NCBI RefSeq assembly: GCF_040182365.1
Contig: NZ_CP144460.1
Span: forward strand, 2,480,001-2,544,000
DNA: 64,000 nt
Source of the DNA: Xanthomonas sp. 10-10
Lineage (GTDB): Bacteria; Pseudomonadota; Gammaproteobacteria; Xanthomonadales; Xanthomonadaceae
Direction of reading: 5' to 3'
Made by a program: the position numbers and the translations under genes. Positions 35,110 to 43,462 of this stretch are shown piece by piece; position 1 is the first letter of the stretch, and each line of letters opens with the position of its first letter. The notes under the pieces are model-generated. The model did no database searches and had not been told where the DNA came from. It was given only the letters and a program-made list of their open reading frames with translations.

Positions 35110-36054
35110 TCAGGCCGCTTCGGCGACGACTTTCAGGCGGGCCAGCACGTAATCGGCCAATTCGTGGGCGCTGTACTTGGCCACGAAGGCATTGGCGCCG
35201 ACCTGTTCGACCATGGCGTTGTTGAACACGCCCGACAGGGAGGTGTGCAGCAGGACGTACAGGCCTTGCAGGCCCGGCGTGCGCCGGATTTCCGTCGTCA
35301 GCGTGTAGCCGTCCATTGCCGGCATTTCAATATCGGAGATCACCATCGCATAGCGGTCGGCCGGGTTTTCGCCCGACGCGGCCACCTGCAGCAGGTGATC
35401 CAGCGCCTGGCGGCCGTCGGACAATAAGGTTGCCGACACGCCCAGCTGGTCGAGCACGCTGCGGATCTGCTGACGCGCCACTCGCGAGTCGTCCACCACC
35501 AATACCTGGAACTGGCGGTCGTAGGCCACCAGCTGCAGCGACGGGTCCAGCTGCACGTCCTTGCTGACCTTGGCGATGTCGGCCAGCACGCTTTCCACGT
35601 CGATGACCTGGATCAGCTCGCCCTGGAACCGCGTCACCGCCGTCAAATAAGTGGCTTCGGCGCCAAGTTCCGGCGGCGGGTGGATATCTTCCACCGCGAT
35701 ATTGACGATGCGCTCCACGCCGCTGACCAGGAACCCCTGGACCGAGCGGTTGAACTCGGCCACCACCAGGTAGCCCGGTCCGTTCTCGGAGTGCGAATCG
35801 CGCTCCGGGTGGCCGATGGCCAGGCCCAGATCCAGTACCGGCACCGACCGCCCGCGTACGTCGGCAACGCCGGCGAACTCGGTGGGCAGGCCGGGCACCT
35901 GGAACAGCTCGGGCCGGCGCAGCACTTCCTGGACCTTGAAGACGTTGACGCCAAAAAGCTGGCGTCCGCCCAGCCGGAACAGCAGCAGCGCCAGTCGGTT
36001 GTGGCCAGCCAGTCGGGTGCGCTGGTCGATGCGGTTGAGCAGATCGTGGGTCAT
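35110..36054 (-). CDS. cheV: CheV, chemotaxis coupling protein with receiver domain
   Basis: ATG 36054 (MTHDLLNRIDQRTRLAGHNR) gives 314 residues. A CheW-like domain covers about 20-165 (LFGVNVFKVQEVLRRP, VADVRGRSVPVLDLG). The receiver domain follows (VLVVDDSRVARQQIRS, phosphorylation site MVISDIEMPAMDG, Lys in AFVAKYSAHEL). CheV links transducers to CheA and adapts through phosphorylation. It lies next to flgB with divergent flgA upstream, the order seen in Pseudomonas. Confidence 0.95.
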   Translation of the reverse strand: MTHDLLNRIDQRTRLAGHNRLALLLFRLGGRQLFGVNVFKVQEVLRRPELFQVPGLPTEFAGVADVRGRSVPVLDLGLAIGHPERDSHSENGPGYLVVAEFNRSVQGFLVSGVERIVNIAVEDIHPPPELGAEATYLTAVTRFQGELIQVIDVESVLADIAKVSKDVQLDPSLQLVAYDRQFQVLVVDDSRVARQQIRSVLDQLGVSATLLSDGRQALDHLLQVAASGENPADRYAMVISDIEMPAMDGYTLTTEIRRTPGLQGLYVLLHTSLSGVFNNAMVEQVGANAFVAKYSAHELADYVLARLKVVAEAA

Positions 36055-36115
36055 GGGGCAGATATCGACAGCGCCGCCTGGAAACTTGAGGGCTTTGTGG
36101 CTGGTCGGGGGTGCT

Positions 36116-36303
36116 CTCGGGAATGGAGAGTCGGGAATGGGGAATCGTAAAAGCGAGGGATGGGCTTTCCGCAGCAAGCCCGAGGCGAAGGGCAGTGAAT
36201 TTGCCTGCTGATAGCTTTCACCTAGTAAAAATCGCACGGCAGCAACGAAGGCCGACCACTTCTCAGCCACCCTAACCGATTCCCCATTCCCGATTCCCTA
36301 TTC
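36116..36303. repeat. GGGAATC-bordered inverted-repeat element B
   Basis: The border TCGGGAATGGGGAATCGTAA (near 36131-36150) is mirrored by CGATTCCCCATTCCCGATTC (near 36278-36297). A core of about 125 bp, unlike those of elements A and C, lies between. The right border abuts the flgA sigma-54 promoter. Confidence 0.7.
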
Positions 36304-36309
36304 GAAAAC

Positions 36310-36326
36310 AGGCACGCCGCTTGCAG
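36310..36326 (+). promoter_or_regulatory. Sigma-54 promoter of flgA
   Basis: The plus strand reads AGGCACGCCGCTTGCAG, with GG-N10-GC spacing, 33 bp before ATG 36359. Confidence 0.85.
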
Positions 36327-36358
36327 TGTCTGTTCCGTCTTCCTCCGGATCTGGTCCC

Positions 36359-37003
36359 ATGCGCCTGCTCCTGCTTGTCATCTTGTTGGCTGCCGCTCCG
36401 GCCTGGGCCCAGAGCTATCAGTCTGTCGATTCCATCCGCGCTGCGGCGCTGGCCACCGTCGGCCCGGACGCCGAAGCCGAGGCCACGCTCGATCCGGGGC
36501 TGCGCATGCCGGCCTGTCCGATCGCATTGCAGGCCCAGCCCACCGGTACCAATACGGTGGAGGTGGCCTGCCCGCAGCCGGCCGGTTGGCGCCTGTTCGT
36601 GCCGTTGAAGGTGCGCCGCAACCAGGATGTGCTGGTGCTGCGTCGCGGCATCAGCGCTGGAGAAACCATCTCGCTGGCCGATATCAGTATCGAGAAGCGT
36701 GACGCCGCCCGCATTGTCGGCGCGGTACTTGCCGATCCGGTGGCCGCAGTGGGCAAGTCCGCTCGCCGCATCCTGCCGGCCGGCTCGCTGCTCTCGGCCA
36801 ACGATCTGGTGACGCAGCGGCTGGTCCGGCGCGGCGACACCGTCCCGCTGGTCTCGCGAAATGGCGGTCTGGAGGTGCGCATGAGCGGTCGCGCACTCTC
36901 CGATGCCGGCGAAAACGAGCGCGTTTCCGTCGAAAATTCCTCGTCGCGCCGGGTGGTGCAGGGGATTGTTGAAGCGAGCGGAACCGTTGTGGTCTCCAGG
37001 TAA
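36359..37003 (+). CDS. flgA: FlgA, P-ring assembly chaperone
   Basis: ATG 36359 (MRLLLLVILLAAAPAWAQSY) gives a 214-residue periplasmic protein with a signal peptide. A SAF-type domain follows (VLVLRRGISAGETISLADIS, RILPAGSLLSANDLV), ending with the FlgA core VRMSGRALSDAGENERVSVEN. It helps FlgI form the P ring. A GTG at 36326 in the same frame overlaps the promoter and is rejected as start. Confidence 0.95.
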   Translation: MRLLLLVILLAAAPAWAQSYQSVDSIRAAALATVGPDAEAEATLDPGLRMPACPIALQAQPTGTNTVEVACPQPAGWRLFVPLKVRRNQDVLVLRRGISAGETISLADISIEKRDAARIVGAVLADPVAAVGKSARRILPAGSLLSANDLVTQRLVRRGDTVPLVSRNGGLEVRMSGRALSDAGENERVSVENSSSRRVVQGIVEASGTVVVSR

Positions 37004-37013
37004 AAATTTTCTA

Positions 37014-37040
37014 TAAAGTTTTTTTTCTGGGTGCCGTTAT
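37014..37040 (+). promoter_or_regulatory. Sigma-28 promoter of flgM
   Basis: TAAA (37014-37017), 15 bases, then GCCGTTAT (37033-37040) matches the FliA consensus. It gives FlgM class-3 feedback expression in addition to read-through from flgA. Confidence 0.85.
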
Positions 37041-37069
37041 CCCCTACGACCTGTAGAGGAGTTCCTGAC

Positions 37070-37381
37070 ATGACCCAGAAAATCGAAGGCAATCTACCGA
37101 CCGCTGCCACCCTTCGTACCGCGTCCACGAGCAGCAAGATCGCTTCGGCCGGCGAAGATCGCGCGTCCCCGGTTGCCGCAACCCCGCCCACCGACAGCGT
37201 CAAGCTGACCGGCGAGGCGACCAACCTGCAGAACCTGCAGCGCGAGCTTTCGCAGTCCTCGGCGATCGACACCGGTCGCGTCCAGGCGGTGAAGGATGCG
37301 TTGCAGAACGGCAGCTACTCCATCAATCCGGATGCCATCGCCAGCCGCATGATGGATCTGAATCAGCAACTGGCGGGTTGA
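37070..37381 (+). CDS. flgM: FlgM, anti-sigma-28 factor
   Basis: The 103-residue protein starts MTQKIEGNLPTAATLRTAST. Its C-terminal half holds the FliA-binding helices (DTGRVQAVKDALQNGSYSIN, DAIASRMMDLNQQLAG), and the N-terminus looks disordered. A GAGGAG ribosome site precedes it. FlgM blocks FliA until the hook is complete and is then exported. Confidence 0.95.
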   Translation: MTQKIEGNLPTAATLRTASTSSKIASAGEDRASPVAATPPTDSVKLTGEATNLQNLQRELSQSSAIDTGRVQAVKDALQNGSYSINPDAIASRMMDLNQQLAG

Positions 37382-37396
37382 TTCCCGACTTAAAGG

Positions 37397-37729
37397 ATGA
37401 ACGTGAACGAGTTCCTGCAACGTCTCAGCGATGCGCTGGCCGGCGAGCGCCAGGCATTACTCGAGAACGACATCGATGGGTTGATGCGGCACACGCAGGA
37501 CAAACTGTCGGCGCTGCGCGCGCTTGAAGCGGCAATGCCCGAAGGCCAAGAAGACCGCCTGCGTGAGCTGGCCGAAGCCAACCGTGCCAATGGCGCGCTG
37601 CTGGCACGCCGCCGCCGCGAGGTGAACTGGGCATTGCGGCACCTGGGGCGTACCGAAAGCGCGCCCTCGTACGATGCCAAGGGCCAATCCAACGTGCTGC
37701 GCGGCGGACGTTCGCTGGCAGTGGCCTGA
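37397..37729 (+). CDS. flgN: FlgN-like export chaperone
   Basis: The 110-residue all-helical protein (MNVNEFLQRLSDALAGERQA, REVNWALRHLGRTESAPSYD) follows flgM by 15 bp, the standard flgN position. FlgN escorts FlgK and FlgL to the export gate. Confidence 0.88.
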   Translation: MNVNEFLQRLSDALAGERQALLENDIDGLMRHTQDKLSALRALEAAMPEGQEDRLRELAEANRANGALLARRRREVNWALRHLGRTESAPSYDAKGQSNVLRGGRSLAVA

Positions 37730-38029
37730 TCCAGCCATCCTGCGTCGGGCGTACGCACCGTGGGTGCTGCGCGCAGATCGATGCGCTGCCAGAAGGCGAT
37801 GCGGCGTTGCTGCCGTCGACAAGGCCGGCTGGCCGACGTTGCAGTACCGACAGAGAAGAACGGCGTGGAGTGACCGCCGTGAGATCACGCACGCGCGCCA
37901 CTGCAGATCACCGGCCGCGCCCTCCGGTCGTGCATGAAGTCGTTTCAGCGACGGCCCTAAGACCAAGCGGCGATACGGCCGCCCCAGGGTTGGGCGTATA
38001 TTGAGGCGTCCTTGCTGCCGCCCTGTCCC
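37730..38029. other. Gap after flgN, no gene seen
   Basis: This 300-bp stretch between flgN and the histidine kinase gene contains no convincing coding frame, terminator or recognisable promoter. Confidence 0.4.
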
Positions 38030-39256
38030 GTGACCGTCAAGTTTTTTCTCAACCAATCGTTGTTGCCGTCTTCGACCATCCTGCGCGCATTCGGCGACCA
38101 GATGCTTGAAGGCGTGTTGCTGTTCCGCGCCGATGGGCAGCTGATCCTGGCCAACGCCGTCGCGCGTCAAAGCCTGTGCAAGGAAGACCCCGCCGACGAT
38201 CGCAACCTGGGCGAGCGGATCTCGCAGGTCTTGCCATCGGATGCGCTGAATCAGGCACGCAGCAAGGGCAGTTGGACCGGCAGTCTGCCGGTGGCCGACC
38301 GCGTGGTCATCGCGCACCTGTATTACAACGAAGAGCAGGGCGTCGGCCACTTCCTCGCGTTGTTCCACAACATCGAAGGTCAGCAGGATTACGAGCGCGA
38401 GCTGCAACAGCGCCATGCCGAACTGCGCCAGGCCTATATGCGCTTGAACGGGGCGCAGGACAAGCTGCTGCAGTCGGAAAAGATGGCCTCCATCGGCCAG
38501 CTGGCCGCCGGCGTGGCGCACGAGATCAACAACCCGATCGGTTACGTCCACTCCAATCTGGGCAGCCTGCAGGAATACCTGCGCAGCCTGTTCACGCTGA
38601 TTGAAGCCTACGAGCGCGCGCTGCAGGCGCCGGACCCGAAGGCCTTGATTCCGGAAATCGACGAAATCCGCAACCGCGCCGACATCGACTTCATCAGCCG
38701 CGATCTGCCGCAGTTGATGGCCGAATCGCGCGAAGGCATCGAGCGGGTGACCCGCATCGTGCGCGACCTCAAGGACTTCTCGTACTCGGACCGTTCCGAG
38801 TCGTGGAAGATGGTCGACCTGCACGCAGGCCTGGAATCCACGATCAACATCATCTGGAACGAGCTCAAGTACAAGGTGACCCTGGAGCGCAATTACGCCG
38901 AGCTGCCGCTGGTGGAATGCCTGCCGTCCGAGCTCAACCAGGTCTACATGAACATGCTGCTCAACGCCGGCCAGGCGATCGTCGAGCGCGGCACGATCAC
39001 CGTCACCACCGGGCGCGACGAGGCCGAAAACGTCTGGATCCAGTTCCAGGACAGCGGCGCCGGTATCGCTCCGGATCTGCTGCAGCGTATCTTCGACCCA
39101 TTCTTCACCACCAAGCCGGTCGGCAGCGGCACCGGCCTGGGCCTGTCGATCTCCTACGGCATCATCAACAAACACCACGGCCGCATCGACGTGGAAAGCG
39201 TGCCAGGGCAGGGCGCCAGCTTCCGCATCGTGCTGCCGATCCGGCAGCCGAAGTAG
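38030..39256 (+). CDS. ravA: PAS-containing sensor histidine kinase (RavA-like)
   Basis: The protein has about 408 residues counting from GTG 38030; ATG 38102 is the next candidate. There are no membrane helices. An N-terminal PAS-like domain is followed by a coiled coil, the H-box [20 protein letters not shown], and a HATPase domain ([47 protein letters not shown]). It is a soluble kinase. Its closeness to RavR suggests it is the RavA kinase reported to feed that regulator. No ribosome site decides the start. Confidence 0.8.
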   Translation: MTVKFFLNQSLLPSSTILRAFGDQMLEGVLLFRADGQLILANAVARQSLCKEDPADDRNLGERISQVLPSDALNQARSKGSWTGSLPVADRVVIAHLYYNEEQGVGHFLALFHNIEGQQDYERELQQRHAELRQAYMRLNGAQDKLLQSEKMASIGQLAAGVAHEINNPIGYVHSNLGSLQEYLRSLFTLIEAYERALQAPDPKALIPEIDEIRNRADIDFISRDLPQLMAESREGIERVTRIVRDLKDFSYSDRSESWKMVDLHAGLESTINIIWNELKYKVTLERNYAELPLVECLPSELNQVYMNMLLNAGQAIVERGTITVTTGRDEAENVWIQFQDSGAGIAPDLLQRIFDPFFTTKPVGSGTGLGLSISYGIINKHHGRIDVESVPGQGASFRIVLPIRQPK

Positions 39257-39267
39257 CGCTGGCGCGC

Positions 39268-39497
39268 TGGGAATCGGGAATAGAGAATGGGGAATCGTAA
39301 GAGCGGATTGCTTCGCTCTTTTTGATTCCTGCAACGAAAGTGCTGACGCGCTTGCATTGTTAGCGGGAGCTATGTGGTGACCTGCCAACCTTGACTGTCA
39401 TTACAGGAAGATGGCTTGCGCAAAGCAGTAGCGCAAAGCTCGCCGAAGCCGTCTTCTGCTCTCCCGATTCCCCACTCCCGATTCCCTATTCCCGGCC
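39268..39497. repeat. GGGAATC-bordered inverted-repeat element C
   Basis: The border TGGGAATCGGGAATAGAGAA and on (39269-39302) is mirrored by CCCGATTCCCCACTCCCGAT and on (39463-39495). The core of about 160 bp differs from elements A and B. The element fills the gap between the convergent ravA and ravR genes, where it could act as a bidirectional barrier to transcription. Confidence 0.7.
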
Positions 39498-41207
39498 ATT
39501 CCGCAATTCGTCATGGGTACGGAACGCCTGGCGAATATGCTCGCGCAGTTCGTCGTCGTTCCAGGGCTTGGTCAGGAAGCGGTAGATCGCGCCGCGGTTG
39601 ATCGCCTCGGTCACCGTGGCCAGATCCGTATAGCCGGACAGCACCAGGCGTACGGTGTCTGGGTAGAGCATCTTGACCCGGCCCAGGAACTCGGTGCCGC
39701 TCATGTCGCTCATGCGCTGGTCCGACAGGATCACCTGCACGTCGTTGGTGGCCAGCAGGTCGAAGGCATCACGTACGTTGCCGGCGGCCAGGATGCGGTA
39801 GCCGTCGCGGCGGAACAGGCGCACCAGCGAGCGCAGCACGTTCTCTTCGTCGTCCAGCAGCAGCAGGGTGCGGTCGGGGCGGCTTTCGGCAAACGATTCC
39901 GGGCGCAGATAACGCCGACGCAAGGCCATGCCGGCGGACTCGGCCGACATCGGCTCGCCGAACAGATAGCCCTGGAAGATGTCGCAATCGTTGCGGCGCA
40001 AAAACCCCAGCTGCGCCTGCGATTCCACGCCATTGGCAATGACCGTCATGCCCAGCTGATGGCCCATCGCGATGATGGCGCGCGCGATCGCCGCCTCGCG
40101 GCTGCCGGCCGGCGCGCTCTTGATGAAGCTGCGGTCGATCTTCAGCCGGTCCACCGGGTAACGCACCAGGGCGCTCAGGCTGGAATCGCCGGTGCCGAAG
40201 TTGTCCAGGCTCAGGCTGATGCCTTCATTGCGCAGGTTGGCCATCGTCTCGTGGACGAAATTGACGTTGTTGGTCAACGCGCTTTCGTTGATCTCCAGGG
40301 TCACGAACTGCGCCGGCACGCCGGCGGTCTGCAGCATCGCCATCACTTCGTTGAAGAAGCCCGGCCGCAACAGCTGCAGCGTGGAGACATTGACCGCGAT
40401 GCTGAAATCGTCGAAGCCCTGATCGCGCCACAGACGCGCCTGACGCACTGCGTTCTGCAGCACCCATTCGCCGATCTGCACGATCACGCCCAGGCGCTCG
40501 GCGGTGCGCATGAAGCGCTCCGGCACCAGCATGCCCAGGGTGGGCGATTGCCAACGCAGCAGCGCCTCCATGCCGACGATGCGGCCGTCGCGCGCGCTGA
40601 CCAGCGGTTGATAGCGCAGGCGCAGCTCGCCATGCGGGATCGCATCGACGATCTGCCGCGCAATGATGCTTTCGCTATGCGCGTTGGTCGCAGAATTGCG
40701 CGTGTACAGGCGCACCGTGTTGCCGCCTTCGCGCGCGGCCTGGTAGCTGGCTTCCTCGGCGTAGTCGAGCAGGATCGAGAGCGAGGTCGAGTGTTCCGGA
40801 CACAGGCTGATGCCGACCTTGCCGGTCATGAACAAGGTGTACGGCAGCACCGACAGCGGCAATTCCAGCTGCTGGCGAATCTCTTCGGCAAAATCCTCCG
40901 GCAACGGGGTGTCGTCGCGGCGCACCGCCACGATGATCATCTCGTCGCTGCCGTGCCGCCACAGCTTGCCGCGCGTGCCAAGAAATTCCTGCAATCGGCG
41001 CGCGGCCAGCGTCAGCGCCTGATCGCCGACCTCGCCACTCATGTTCTCGTTGATCGAGGCAAAGTGGTCGATATCGACATGGAAGATCATCAACGGCTGG
41101 CCGCCGGACGCGGCCGCGTCGACCAGATGCAGCAATTCGGGATTGCCCGCGCCCAGGCGTGTCGGTTTGACGATTTCCAATCCGGGCGGGATTACGGGGC
41201 TCCACAT
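39486..41207 (-). CDS. ravR: RavR, GGDEF-EAL-receiver c-di-GMP phosphodiesterase/regulator
   Basis: The 573-residue protein has, in order, a degenerate GGDEF domain (site GSDEM, 86-90), an EAL domain (EALLRW from 214; NVS at 273; LEINES at 304) and a C-terminal receiver domain (D452, D453, phosphorylation site D496 in VILSDQRMS, K547). This unusual domain order matches RavR of X. campestris, a c-di-GMP-degrading virulence regulator. Two usual EAL positions differ: DNFGTG in place of DDFGTG (335-340) and ANGVES in place of AEGVET (391-396). It starts 3 bp after the ravS stop. Confidence 0.92.
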   Translation of the reverse strand: MWSPVIPPGLEIVKPTRLGAGNPELLHLVDAAASGGQPLMIFHVDIDHFASINENMSGEVGDQALTLAARRLQEFLGTRGKLWRHGSDEMIIVAVRRDDTPLPEDFAEEIRQQLELPLSVLPYTLFMTGKVGISLCPEHSTSLSILLDYAEEASYQAAREGGNTVRLYTRNSATNAHSESIIARQIVDAIPHGELRLRYQPLVSARDGRIVGMEALLRWQSPTLGMLVPERFMRTAERLGVIVQIGEWVLQNAVRQARLWRDQGFDDFSIAVNVSTLQLLRPGFFNEVMAMLQTAGVPAQFVTLEINESALTNNVNFVHETMANLRNEGISLSLDNFGTGDSSLSALVRYPVDRLKIDRSFIKSAPAGSREAAIARAIIAMGHQLGMTVIANGVESQAQLGFLRRNDCDIFQGYLFGEPMSAESAGMALRRRYLRPESFAESRPDRTLLLLDDEENVLRSLVRLFRRDGYRILAAGNVRDAFDLLATNDVQVILSDQRMSDMSGTEFLGRVKMLYPDTVRLVLSGYTDLATVTEAINRGAIYRFLTKPWNDDELREHIRQAFRTHDELRNGRE

Positions 41208-41210
41208 GAC

Positions 41211-43343
41211 TCAACGTCCACCATCTTCGTGGACGGACTCGCCGGCCGGGTGATAGGGCAGGCGCAACGTCACGCGCGTGCCTGCTCCGGGTGCAGAGTC
41301 TATCGCGAGCACGCCGCCGACGGTTTGCGCGCGCTCACGCATCACGATCAGTCCAAGCCCGCGCGGGCCTTCCGGCTCGAAGCCATCGCCGTCGTCGCTG
41401 ACTTCCAGGCGGAAACTCTCGCTGTCGATCGATTGCAGGCTCATGCGAACCTCGCCCGCGCATGCATGCCGCAAGGCGTTGGTCAGGCTTTCCTGCGCAA
41501 TCCGGAAGCAGGCCTGCTCGATCTCGTTGCCCGGGCGGACGTCGAGCGCCTGGATGTCCAGTTCCAGGCGCACGTGCGAGGCGCGGAACAGCATCGACGC
41601 CTGCCAGCGCAACGCCGCTTCCAGCCCCAGCGCGTCCAGTTGCGGCGGACGCAGCAGCATCGACAGGTTGCGCAGCTTGGTCACGGTGCTGTCGGCCAGC
41701 GACACCACTTCCAGCAGGTCTTCGCGGCGCGCGTCGGGATCCGGTTCGTCCAGCGCGGCGTGCGCGGACAGCTTCATCGCCGTGATCGCCTGGCCGATAT
41801 CGTCGTGCAGATCGCGCGAGATCGCGCGGCGTTCGTCTTCCTGCAGCGAGAACAGGCGCTTGGCCATGGCCTGCAGCTCCGCGTTGCTCTCGGCCAGCGC
41901 GTCGCGTATGCGCTCGGGCTCGCTCAGGTCGCGCACCACCAGCAGCTTGCAGCTGCGCCCGCCATAGCGGATATCGCCGGCCGACAAGCCCGCATAGAAC
42001 GTGCTGCCATCGCGACGGCGCATCGCCCGCGCACTGGACACCGGCTCATTGCGATCGCTGCCGGCGCGCAGATACTCGCGCACCACCGACAGGTCGGAAT
42101 CGCCGACCAGCGTCTGCAGGGGCTCGCCCAGGATGGTTTCGCCCTGGAAGCCGAACTGGATCGAGCCGGCGGCATTGGCGTACATCACGTGCTCGTCGGC
42201 GAGGATCAGCACGCCGTCCGGCAGCACCCGCACCAACTCGCGGAACTGTTCTTCGCGTTCGCGCAGCAGACGCCGCGACTGTTCGCGTTCGCTGACATCC
42301 TGCAAGGTGCCGTGCACATGCCGCGCGCCGCTGGGCAGGGTCACGCTCTCTGCGCGAAGATGCACGGTGCGCGGTTGCGAATCGCCGCCGGTGAGCGGCA
42401 GCAGCACATCGATCTGTACCTCGCCGCCGGTGCACATGTCTTCGATCATGCGTTCGATGCGCGTCTGGGTGGCGGTGTCGGACGCGGTCAGCAGCTCTTC
42501 CAGCCGATGTTCGCGGCGATGCATCGGCACGCTGCGCCCCAGGATGCGGTAGACCGCCGACGAATAACGGCCGAGGCCGGTGGTGCGATCAAGCTGCCAT
42601 GAGCCCAACCGCGCGATGCCTTGCGCTTCTTCCAGCCGCTCCAGCGCTTCGTCGCGCAGATGCTGCGCCTGTCGCTCTTCGCTGCGGTCCACTGTCACCA
42701 CCAGGCGGGCAGGGCCGCTGGCCAGATGCAGCTGATTGCTGCGCACCTCGACATGCCGCAGCCCGCCGCGGGTCAGCAGATCTTCGTTCAACACGCAGGT
42801 GGCATCGCCCTTGCCGCGGATCTGCGCAATGATGTCTTCCAGACGCGCACCATCGGCGTTGGGCCAGATCGCCTGCAGCGTCTGCTGCAGGAATTCGTCG
42901 CGCTCCCAGCCGAAGAATTCCAGCGCCGCCGGATTGGCGTCGAGGATGCGCAGGGTGGCCAGGTCGTAGATGAAGGCCGGGCTGGGCAGGGCCAGGAACT
43001 TGGCCTGCAGCAGGGCCTCGGACTGCGCCAATTGCGCATGCTCTTCCACGATCAAGGTCATGAAGCGCCGCAGCACCAGGTGGATCACGATGCTCGACAC
43101 CAGCAGGAAGCTGGCGTCGGACCAGCGCTCCGGTACCGCCGCACCAGCCAGGTTCAGCAGTCGGTTGCCCAGCAGCAGCCACACCACGCCGATCAACAGG
43201 TACAGCCCGGTCAGCGTCCACAGGCCTTGCTGCAGGCGTTCGGCCAGGCGAAGTCGGGACACCGGAGGCGACGAGAACGCGGGCGCTGCGACAGGTTGGT
43301 GCATGGGTCCGCGGACGACCTCTGGAGCTGGCGATGCGGACAT
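41211..43343 (-). CDS. ravS: RavS, membrane multi-PAS histidine kinase
   Basis: The 710-residue protein has two membrane helices at about 38-60 (LTGLYLLIGVVWLLLGN) and 84-104. At least three PAS domains follow (about 125-480). A HisKA_3 dimerisation domain has the phospho-acceptor H513 in SRDLHDDIGQAITAMKLSA, and a NarX-type HATPase ends it (ESLTNALRHACAGEV, DDGDGFEPEGPRGLGLIVMR). It is the cognate sensor of RavR. The start may instead be ATG 43304 (MHQPVAAP). Confidence 0.9.
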   Translation of the reverse strand: MSASPAPEVVRGPMHQPVAAPAFSSPPVSRLRLAERLQQGLWTLTGLYLLIGVVWLLLGNRLLNLAGAAVPERWSDASFLLVSSIVIHLVLRRFMTLIVEEHAQLAQSEALLQAKFLALPSPAFIYDLATLRILDANPAALEFFGWERDEFLQQTLQAIWPNADGARLEDIIAQIRGKGDATCVLNEDLLTRGGLRHVEVRSNQLHLASGPARLVVTVDRSEERQAQHLRDEALERLEEAQGIARLGSWQLDRTTGLGRYSSAVYRILGRSVPMHRREHRLEELLTASDTATQTRIERMIEDMCTGGEVQIDVLLPLTGGDSQPRTVHLRAESVTLPSGARHVHGTLQDVSEREQSRRLLREREEQFRELVRVLPDGVLILADEHVMYANAAGSIQFGFQGETILGEPLQTLVGDSDLSVVREYLRAGSDRNEPVSSARAMRRRDGSTFYAGLSAGDIRYGGRSCKLLVVRDLSEPERIRDALAESNAELQAMAKRLFSLQEDERRAISRDLHDDIGQAITAMKLSAHAALDEPDPDARREDLLEVVSLADSTVTKLRNLSMLLRPPQLDALGLEAALRWQASMLFRASHVRLELDIQALDVRPGNEIEQACFRIAQESLTNALRHACAGEVRMSLQSIDSESFRLEVSDDGDGFEPEGPRGLGLIVMRERAQTVGGVLAIDSAPGAGTRVTLRLPYHPAGESVHEDGGR

Positions 43344-43389
43344 AGTAGCCGTAACTGATCCCGGTTCGGTCGCGCCCCAAACACCCGCC

Positions 43390-43416
43390 TCAACTAATCC
43401 GTCGGGCGGCCGTTAT
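43390..43416 (+). promoter_or_regulatory. Possible sigma-28 promoter of the PAS-GGDEF-EAL gene
   Basis: TCAA (43390-43393), 15 bases, then GCCGTTAT (43409-43416) resembles FliA sites. The -35 box is TCAA, not TAAA. It lies 47 bp before GTG 43463. Confidence 0.45.
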
Positions 43417-43462
43417 CCATTGCGACCCCGAGGCCGGGGACGATCCTTCGGAGTGTTCCAGA

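Noticed and set aside
39513-42602. 1029-codon plus-strand open frame opposite ravR and ravS
   Set aside because: Long antisense frames are common in high-GC DNA. The minus strand carries clear GGDEF-EAL-REC and kinase domains and the antisense product is low-complexity.
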